From: Flammulina velutipes
Taxonomy: Eukaryota; Basidiomycota; Agaricomycetes; Agaricales; Physalacriaceae
Direction of reading: 5' to 3'
NCBI GenBank assembly: GCA_011800155.1
Contig: CM022373.1
Coordinates: 310,001 to 374,000 of the forward strand
DNA: 64,000 bases
The notes under the pieces were generated by a model that saw nothing but the letters and a program-made list of their open reading frames with translations, did not search any database and was not told where the DNA came from. This document shows positions 57,365 through 64,000 of the stretch, one piece after another. A program made the position numbers and the translations under genes. Position 1 is the stretch's first letter. The number at the start of each line of letters is the position of its first letter.

Positions 57365-57589
57365 CACCCTATGCTATACAGATAACTAGTTAAGAGGCCT
57401 TAGTGGCGGGGCCAAATAACTAGTTGCTGGCCGATACTATAGAGCTATATTTTGGCTGGTAGAAATGGCTGGCTGGCGGGCTGGGGCGGGCTGGGATGGG
57501 GTGGGATGGGTCCCAAATATGGATAGGAATTGATGGGAGCATGTAGGGATTGATGGACAGGGGGAGGGGGAGCAGGGGATGGGGAAATG

Positions 57590-57800
57590 TGGCCACACAT
57601 AAATCCGGACCTAGGGATTGATGGGTACTGATGTCATTGATTGACCAGGGGGATGGGGGATGGGGATAGCAATTGTGGCACCAGGAAAATCCGGACCTAG
57701 GGTTTGATGGGGACAGGGGATGGGGGATGGGGGCAGTGGAAATGTGGCCACAGGAAAATCCGGACCTAGGGATTGATGGGAACTGATGGGATTGATGGGG
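57590..57800. repeat. Subterminal repeats, left arm of hAT-like element
   Basis: The unit GGACCTAGGGATTGATGGG, preceded by TGTGGCCAC or TGTGGCACC and an AAATCC box, appears near 57607, 57695 and 57761 at intervals of about 65-90 bp, embedded in G-rich GGGGATGGGG tracts. Subterminal repeats of this sort are the usual transposase-binding sites in hAT elements. Confidence 0.65.
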
Positions 57801-59699
57801 GAGGGATGGGGATGGGGGCAGGGGGATTGGGGGCAGGGAACAATTGTGGCACCAGGATATATACTGGGCTATTGCCAGGGTATGAGGAGGGTATAGGAGG
57901 GATGATTGTAGGTTGAAAAATAAAATTCTTTCTAACTATCAGAAACATGAATGGGGATGTGGCAGCTACTGAAACCAATAATAAAACGATGTGTGGCGCA
58001 TTTTTAATCGAGGAGCACATACCTCGGATCAACCTGGGGTTGTTCTAGATGTCTTCCTATTGAAAAATGAATGTGTGCAGCACAAAGAACCATGTAAAAA
58101 CACGAAGATTTGGCTGAGAAACAAGCAAAACATTATTGAAAATCCATCAAAAAGCACCAAAAAGGGAGCAGCACTTTGCCCTCGCTTGGGGGTGACCTGG
58201 AACCACTTGTAGGTCGTCCAGACACCTTTGGGGCATTGTATATGTCACTCAGTTAGGTCCTCAGGTCAACAGAACCCTTGGATATGATCAAAATGCCAAA
58301 ACCCGGACCACACAGCTTTGGGCCACACTATCAACTTGCACTGACCTGGGGACACCTTATATTCGAAGATATCTGTATATAATGCTCTAATCATGAGTTA
58401 GATGAAGTCTGGAGTGTGAAAAATGCGGTCAAAACCTTGGATATACCCTAAATAATGTCCCCCAAGAAAGCACACATACCATCAACTTCCCCTGACCTCT
58501 GGGTTGTTCCAATGTGTTCTATTATCATTATAGATGATGTATTGGCATCCCAGAGGTGTCCCCAATGTGTCAAAATGCGAATATTCATGATACTAGGTGA
58601 ACCCTTATTCACCCTTCCTCCTCAAGTACACCCATTGGTTTGCATATCTACATCTTTAGGACTGCTCTAATAGTCATTTGACATTATATAGATGATATCT
58701 TGGGGCCCAGGTCATAGGTAGACCTCGAAGATACACCTTTGGTACATGGTGAGGATATGATCTTTGTACTAATTCTCAAATGTCCATGCTCTATATTGAA
58801 GGGTGTTCAACCTGGGACATATTCTGGGAAGCTAAAAACACATTGTATGATGTTAAAATCAATAGTCCATCACTCAGATGTGTGATAGTTGGGGTAGTTC
58901 TTGGTGTAGAAGGAGGGGATATAAATTATTGTACCATTTCTATTCGCATTTTGACAAACTGGGGACACCTCTGGGATGCCAATACATCATCTATAATGAT
59001 AATAGAACACATTGGAACGACCCAGAGGTCAGGGGAAGTTGATGGTATCTATGCTTTCTTGGGGGACATTATTTGGGGTATATCCCAGGTTTTGACCGCA
59101 TTTTTCACACTCCAGACTTCATCTAACTCATGATTAAAGCATTATATACATATATCTTCGAATATAAGGTGTCCCCAGGTCAGGGCAAGTTGATAGTGTG
59201 GCCCAAAGCTATGTGGTCCGGGTTTTTGGCATTTTGATCATATCCAAGGGTTCTGTTGACCTGAGGACCTAACTGAGTGACATATACAATGCCCCAAAGG
59301 TGTCTGGACGACCTACAAGTGGTTCCAGGTCACCCCCAAGCGAGGGCAAAGTGCTGCTCCCTTTTTGGTGCTTTTTGATGGATTTTCAATAATGTTTTGC
59401 TTGTTTCTCAGCCAAATCTTCGTGTTTTTACATGGTTCTTTGTGCTGCACACATTCATTTTTCAATAGGAAGACATCTAGAACAACCCCAGGTCGATCCG
59501 AGGTATGTGCTCCTCGATTAAAAATGCGCCACACATCGTTTTATTATTGGTTTCAGTAGCTGCCACATCCCCATTCATGTTTCTGATAGTTAGAAAGAAT
59601 TTTATTTTTCAACCTACAATCATCCCTCCTATACCCTCCTCATACCCTGGCAATAGCCCAGTATATATCCTGGTGCCACAATTGTTCCCTGCCCCCAAT

Positions 59700-59935
59700 C
59701 CCCCTGCCCCCATCCCCCATCCCCTCCCCCATCAATCCCATCAGTTCCCATCAATCCCTAGGTCCGGATTTTCCTGTGGCCACATTTCCCCTGCCCCCAT
59801 CCCCCATCCCCTGTCCCCATCAAACCCTAGGTCCGGATTTTCCTGGTGCCACAATTGCTATCCCCATCCCCCATCCCCCTGGTCAATCAATGACATCAGT
59901 ACCCATCAATCCCTAGGTCCGGATTTATGTGTGGC
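59700..59935. repeat. Subterminal repeats, right arm (inverted copy)
   Basis: Mirror image of the left-arm set: CCCTAGGTCCGGAT units near 59755, 59825 and 59910 within C-rich CCCCATCCCC tracts. Confidence 0.65.
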
Positions 59936-60162
59936 CACATTTCCCCATCCCCTGCTCCCCCTCCCCCTGTCCATCAATCCCTACATGCTCCCATCAATTC
60001 CTATCCATATTTGGGACCCATCCCGCCCCATCCCAGCCCGCCCCAGCCCGCCAGCCAGCCATTTCTACCAGCCAAAATATAGCTCTATAGCATCGGCCAG
60101 CAACTAGTTATTTGGCCCCGCCACTAAGGCCTCTTAACTAGTTATCTGTATAGCATAGGGTG

Positions 60163-60170
60163 GTCCGGAG
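60163..60170. repeat. 8-bp target site duplication, right copy (GTCCGGAG)
   Basis: Exact repeat of 57357-57364, next to the terminal GCATAGGGTG of the element. Confidence 0.85.
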
Positions 60171-61494
60171 TCATCTTCCATTCTTGCTTGTTTGGCGCGA
60201 AATCTCACCGCTTGTATGAAGGCCACCTCCGGATCTTCTACCGGAGCTGCCGCGGGAGCTGCCATTGTCGATAACTTCGACAGCTTTCGGTTTCCCAAGC
60301 CCTTGATTTCTTCTGGCGAAGGCATCGCAATGGTCGGAAGGGGCATCTGCTGGGAACTTTGGGTTGGCTTAGCCATTGGAACCTTAGCAGGCTTTACCAT
60401 TGCCATGGGAGGCATCTGCATCGGAGCTCGAACTGGTCGAGGTACCACTACCCTGGGACTTGGAGCCTTTGGCACGGCTTTCGTCTTTCGGGGAGGGGGA
60501 CGCGGAATCTCTGAACTTGGAGACCTTTCCGGGGTTGGCGCGGACTTTTCCTTGCGCTTCCCGGAATCCTCTTCCTCGCTCTGTCGTAGATCGTATTAGC
60601 TGTAATGTAGCTTTCACCCCTTTTTGAAGCTACTTACATCTTGCTCTTTGGAGAGCGCTTCCTCTCCTTCTTGATCTTCCTGATCCTAACAAATTCCGTT
60701 AACTTTAGCGGAATTTACTATAATCTGGTATCGTACCTTGTCGACTCGCTTGTCTTCTTCAGGACCCTCGGATCCTGAGTCCTCTTCAGCTTCGCTGGTC
60801 CTTGCTACGGCCATAGCCTTGACGGCCTCTTCGTCGTCCGAGCTCTCGCCGCTTGACGAGTCCTATAACAAGTCCGTTGAATACATCGGAATCTGGATCT
60901 TAGCAGTTCTTACCTTGACGTTGCCTTTGGACTTTGCTTCCTGGGCTTTGTCTTGGTCTTGACCGACATCTTCATCGTCGGTCTTGTCGTTTTCTTCGCC
61001 AACCTCTTCGTCATTGGCATCTTCACCTTTACCTTCAGGCGTCTAAGGTTTTTCCATTGAGTTTCCCGGAATTTACCCGTTCGACTCAAGGAAACTTACC
61101 TTGACGGTCTCTTCAGTCTTCTTCTCGACCTTTCCTTCGCCGCCACTTTCATCTTCACTTGTCTAATTCGATTCCGTTAAATTTTCGGAGTCTGCCGACG
61201 TGATCTTTATCTTACCGTTGCATCCGGCAACTCTTCGTATAACTGCCAAGCCCTTGTAAGGACTTGATCCAGCCATACATTATTCTTCGCCGCCGAGTGC
61301 TTGAGTTCGCCGGCCGCCTTCTCGAACTGAGTCCAGAAGATTCGGTAATCTTCCGGAACGTGGCAGACAGGCAAAGTCCGCCAATTGCCGGGAATAAAGC
61401 GAAGTCGTCTGATCGCATTTTTAGAGAAGTGGCGGCGCTCAAATGCGAGCGCCTTGGGTCGGTCTTTCAATTCAAAGAAGCTAGTTGTAGACAT
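60163..61494 (-). pseudogene. Island gene X, 5' part (split by hAT element)
   Basis: First half of gene X. Start ATG at 61494, exon 1 to 61216: MSTTSFFELKDRPKALAFER then NAIRRLRFIPGNWRTLPVC, a compact, possibly helical domain with DYRIFWTQFEKAAGELK. Five introns follow (about 61163-61215, 61043-61099, 60867-60916, 60689-60738, 60583-60640); three of them carry clear TTCCG...CGG palindromes. The exons in between are strongly acidic (SEDESGGEG, EEVGEENDKTDDEDVGQD), then Pro-rich (PSPRVVVPRPVRAPMQMPPM), reaching QARMEDDS at the insertion point. Joining DDSG to QEVVDEEAP across one copy of the duplication keeps the frame. As it stands the frame runs into the element and stops at 60134. Confidence 0.7.
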
Positions 61495-61967
61495 TGTACT
61501 TGAAATTGACGTTGTCGCGTTGATCTGTATCGCGTTTTGGCAGAGTCGCGTCGCTGCGATGGTGGTTGAAGGATGAGTTCGTTTTTCTCAAATTTTCTCT
61601 TTAAGTTCACCATCACGGACCCGGTCCGGTGATCCTGTCGATCAACTCCGAAATGGAAAGGGCCATTCCGTTTCTGATAGGCCTAGCTCTTCGGAATCTT
61701 ATCTTAGATTGTGGGGAATTTCCCCAACCCCGCATCGGAATGGTACCTTTTTTTCTACAGGAAAGATATTCATCGTTTGTACGGTTCGTATGCAGTATAT
61801 CTTTAACGTTACTGCTATACTATCTTTGTTCTTAATGATAATACATCTTGAACGTATCGTTTGTATGTACCAAGTAAAATCGAAAATTCCTGGTAAATTC
61901 CGTTCGTTATTCGGGAATGCCTCTATATCCCCCACAAGCTTTATATGATGGTATCCCTACCATCAGC
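61495..61967. other. Spacer between gene X and Gypsy pol
   Basis: About 470 bp, no gene. It holds the promoter of gene X, the palindrome at 61897-61918, GGGGAATTTCCCC near 61723-61735 and the dyad GATGGTA-TCCC-TACCATC at 61947-61964, which resembles the one upstream of gene Z. Confidence 0.5.
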
Positions 61968-64000
61968 TCATGCTTTCTTGTTTAATTCGTCCATGACTTT
62001 GCCTACAGAGCCACGTATCATGTGTAGTCTCTTGAAGAACAAGTCTCCTAAGAAGCTAGGGTCTTTCCGCGAATAAAACGGAATAACCCGAAACTGCGCA
62101 ATCTTGTCTTTGAGTAAGGACCCGTCTAGTTCACATAGGACATAGTTTCCCCCAGTCGTACGCGATACTACGGCGTATGGACCCATGAATCGTTCTTTGA
62201 ACTTGTGATTGAGTTCCTCTTCAATCCTAGTATTTCGGACTAATACCAGTTCACCAGTTTTGAACTTGTGAGATGGCATTCTGTTCTTATGATCTTCCAT
62301 GAACTTAGCCGCTGCTCGAATCTTTGCGTCTGTGACTCTTTGCTTCATACGTTTCACATCTTCTTTGTGTTTAATGAGCTGTTGTGCACGAAACGCTATC
62401 AAGTCTGAATGCGACACTAAGGAATCCGGAATATCCACCAACCAAGTCACTTCGTTTATATCTAACGGTAGGATGGGTTCACATCCTGTTACCGCGTAAA
62501 ACGGTGACTGTCCAAGTGTTCGTTTAACAGTGATTCGTTCTGCCCATAGTACTTCGTGTAGGTATGCCGGCCATTCTTCGGGATTTCCCCTACAGACTTT
62601 GAATAAGGATTGTCTTATGTCCCAATGTCCGCGTTCAACCTTCCCATTAGCCTGTTTATTATACGGCGTAATGAGGATACCCTTGACTCCATACTTGGCT
62701 TCAATATGAACCATCGCTTTCTTAATAGCAGGACCATTATCTGTTATGATCTGCTTTATACATCCCCAACGACATAGGATATCTTCGAAGAGCCAGTCTC
62801 CTAGAGTATCCGCGTTCTCGTTGATCAAGGCCCTTGCTTCCGGCCAACCACTAAGTCCACATCGAGCCACTGTGACAGCATTATAGCCGTCATACTTTTT
62901 GATCTTCGGATTTTTCCCGCCTGATTTCGGCATTCGGAATGTGTCCACAAAAGCAGTCTCAAATATTCCTGGTGTTGGTGTAATCGTAGGTTCCTTATGG
63001 ATGATAATCTTCTGTCGTTTTTGGCAAAGAATACAAGTCTTAACAAACCAGTTCATGTCATCTTCCATGCCTGGCCACCAGAACCTCTTGCCAACTAATT
63101 GTCGAACTGAGTATTGTCCTTTATGGCCATGTTTATCATGTACTATAGTCACTACTGGCAACCGTTTCCCTACTAAGAGGACTCGACGGTGCTTGTTTTC
63201 TTTGTGCTTCTTGTATAACTTCCCACCCGCAATGAAGAAATCCTTAGATGCCCAGTCCTTTAATGTTGATAGTTGTCTGGTGGACAATTCTTCGGTTTCA
63301 TATTCACTGTTGCGTAGGCAAGCTTCAACGTGTGGCAAGAGAGTTTCCCATAGAGCTTCTCTACTTGACCTTTCTAAGTCCGGAAACTCATCAATTGCTA
63401 CCCATTTCTCAAGGTCTTCTACCGCCATTGCTGCCAGTTGAGTAGCGCGGTATTCTTCTGAGGTCTGTTCGAAGTCGTTTACTGGGTTTTCCGGTAAACT
63501 TACGGGAATTTCCCGTACTTCTTGCAGGTAACCTGTCTTAGTATCTATAGCATCTTTGAAGTCCTCGAAGGGGAGAGGCTTGTCCTCGTCCGCTAAGTTG
63601 TTAGGTTCTTCATACTCAAAGCTAGGCAGCTCGTCTTCTTCTTCATCTCCTGGAGGACGGGGTATGATAATGTCTTCAGGTGCAGGCACCCTTCGACTCA
63701 GTCCGTCCGGACCATGGACTTTTCCAGGTACATGTACCAAAGTGAAGTGAAACATGAGTATCTCCTCTGCCCATCTTTGTAGGTTCCCGTTGGTGAGGGA
63801 GTCGATGTTCGATAGCATTCCCTTAATGTACTTTGCATCGACTTCCACCTTCAGCTTTCGACAACCTAATAGATAGTACTTGCACGCCATTAATGCGCGG
63901 TGAAGTCCGAACAACTCCCTCTTTGATTGTGAGTATCTAGCCTCACGCTCATCCAAAGTGATCGATAGGAACTTCGCATAGTAACGTTTCTTAGGGTCTT
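61968..64000 (-). CDS. Gypsy (Ty3) pol: RNase H and integrase, partial at right edge
   Basis: One uninterrupted minus-strand frame; the 5' end with reverse transcriptase is beyond the window, and the frame continues in phase (KRYYAKFLSITLDEREARYS) to the edge. RNase H-end motifs: SQSKRELFGLHRALMACKYY and HVPGKVHGPDGLSRR. The integrase has an HHCC zinc finger (HDKHGHKGQYSVRQL, then CILCQKRQK), a DDE core with VDTFR, TDNGPA and an NKQANGKVERGH segment containing the final Glu, and a C-terminal SH3/chromodomain-like part (HKFKTGELVLVRNTRIEEEL, FMGPYAVVSRT). Typical of Agaricomycete Ty3 elements. It is open without stops, so possibly active in recent time. One dispersed palindrome (62065-62083) lies inside the coding region. 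Confidence 0.93.
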   Translation of the reverse strand, partial: DPKKRYYAKFLSITLDEREARYSQSKRELFGLHRALMACKYYLLGCRKLKVEVDAKYIKGMLSNIDSLTNGNLQRWAEEILMFHFTLVHVPGKVHGPDGLSRRVPAPEDIIIPRPPGDEEEDELPSFEYEEPNNLADEDKPLPFEDFKDAIDTKTGYLQEVREIPVSLPENPVNDFEQTSEEYRATQLAAMAVEDLEKWVAIDEFPDLERSSREALWETLLPHVEACLRNSEYETEELSTRQLSTLKDWASKDFFIAGGKLYKKHKENKHRRVLLVGKRLPVVTIVHDKHGHKGQYSVRQLVGKRFWWPGMEDDMNWFVKTCILCQKRQKIIIHKEPTITPTPGIFETAFVDTFRMPKSGGKNPKIKKYDGYNAVTVARCGLSGWPEARALINENADTLGDWLFEDILCRWGCIKQIITDNGPAIKKAMVHIEAKYGVKGILITPYNKQANGKVERGHWDIRQSLFKVCRGNPEEWPAYLHEVLWAERITVKRTLGQSPFYAVTGCEPILPLDINEVTWLVDIPDSLVSHSDLIAFRAQQLIKHKEDVKRMKQRVTDAKIRAAAKFMEDHKNRMPSHKFKTGELVLVRNTRIEEELNHKFKERFMGPYAVVSRTTGGNYVLCELDGSLLKDKIAQFRVIPFYSRKDPSFLGDLFFKRLHMIRGSVGKVMDELNKKA

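Larger units (their letters stand above)
57365..60162. mobile_element. Non-autonomous hAT-like fold-back element, 2,798 bp
   Basis: Begins CACCCTATGCTATACAG and ends with its exact inverse CTGTATAGCATAGGGTG. The inverted arms run almost the whole length (about 1.38 kb each, centre near 58764), near-identical at the outside and more diverged near the centre. It is flanked by the 8-bp duplication GTCCGGAG, the hallmark of hAT transposition. Neither arm nor the centre codes for a transposase; open frames in it are mirror images of each other (57766-58032 and 59505-60107) and have no domain. It must be moved by a transposase from elsewhere. Subterminal repeats of the unit GGACCTAGGGATTGATGGG occur three or more times in each arm. 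Its landing site is inside a coding exon of gene X. Confidence 0.86.
51094..63516. repeat. Dispersed palindrome family TTCCG-(N9-10)-CGGAA
   Basis: Copies with a 10-nt loop: 51391-51416, 52002-52025, 52436-52459, 53392-53409, 54385-54404, about 55221-55236, 60691-60716, 60873-60890. With a 9-nt loop: 52158-52187, 55942-55965, 61170-61192, 61897-61918, 62065-62083. Other loops: 51685-51709 (7 nt, nine perfect base pairs) and 51094-51106. Best stems are 7-9 bp. They occur in introns of genes X and Z, between genes, and inside Gypsy pol. Positions are good to about 2 bp. Confidence 0.75.
50650..64000. mobile_element. Candidate large Gypsy-associated mobile island with three extra genes
   Basis: Grouping proposed from sequence. 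The stretch combines a Gypsy pol (from 61968 past the right edge), gene X (minus), and genes Z and Y (plus), all separated by short spacers and sharing one dispersed palindrome family that I do not see in the rest of the window. A hAT-like element (57365-60162) is nested inside. Neither outer border was found: no LTR pair or target duplication is visible, and the right end is outside the window. So the island may be one large retroelement with extra genes, or a cluster of separate repeats. Confidence 0.5.

Noticed and set aside
57357..57370. TCCGGA at both ends as an extension of the inverted repeats
   Set aside because: TCCGGA is itself a palindrome, so it looks inverted as well as direct; the 8-bp direct repeat GTCCGGAG directly outside CACCCTATGC fits a target duplication better and restores the gene X frame.
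57766..60107. Open frames inside the fold-back element (57766-58032 and 59505-60107) beginning with the same peptide
   Set aside because: They are mirror images caused by the inverted arms, are made of low-complexity Pro-rich codons from C-rich tracts, and have no transposase motif.
62899..63441. Plus-strand ORF of 180 codons opposite Gypsy pol
   Set aside because: Antisense shadow of a strongly conserved integrase frame; no domain of its own.

Overview
The window looks like a chromosome segment of a basidiomycete fungus, most likely an Agaricomycete. Genes are dense, with many short introns (about 47-60 nt, GT-AG, one GC-AG). Gene families fit: Snt2-like chromatin reader, Alg5, MSH6, a Yrb2/RanBP3-like protein, lineage-specific kinase-like families, small secreted proteins, Copia and Gypsy retroelements. 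No species can be named from sequence alone.

Layout. 0.2-16.5 kb is housekeeping-like: a Doa4/USP8-type deubiquitinase (+), an Snt2-like BAH/PHD/SANT/GATA protein (-), a degenerate kinase-like gene (+), ALG5 (-), a Zn2Cys6-like coiled-coil protein (+) and a RanBP3/Yrb2-like protein (+). A tRNA-Asn with a 7-nt intron follows at 16.8 kb and a secreted class-3 lipase at 17.2 kb. 19-30 kb holds three paralogous kinase-like genes, one with lost active-site residues, plus decayed remnants, a low-complexity protein with duplicated exon-intron modules, and a small membrane protein. At 30.2-31.8 kb are tRNA-Val and a XanA-like dioxygenase. 32-37.5 kb carries three copies of a small secreted protein made of two repeated modules, with an HNH-like gene between two copies. 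38.5-47.2 kb has a mucin-like single-pass membrane protein, MSH6 divergent from a ubiquitin-like/WLM protease gene, and tRNA-Ile. At 47.6 kb a secreted beta-propeller gene is cut short next to a 5'-truncated Copia element.

The most unusual part is roughly 50.7-64.0 kb. It contains a Gypsy-type RNase H/integrase that runs off the right edge, and three further intron-containing genes here called Z, Y and X. X and pol are on the minus strand, Z and Y on the plus strand. The stretch is sprinkled with one palindromic motif, TTCCG-(9 or 10 nt)-CGGAA, found in introns, intergenic DNA and even inside pol. Gene X encodes a cysteine array with exact Zn2Cys6 spacing, a fold that classically reads CGG half-sites, so a self-encoded reader of the dispersed palindromes is a testable idea.

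Gene X is itself split by a 2,798-bp fold-back element with hAT hallmarks: terminal inverted repeats starting CACCCTATGC and the 8-bp target duplication GTCCGGAG. Removing the element plus one duplication rejoins the X frame exactly, so that insertion is young relative to X.
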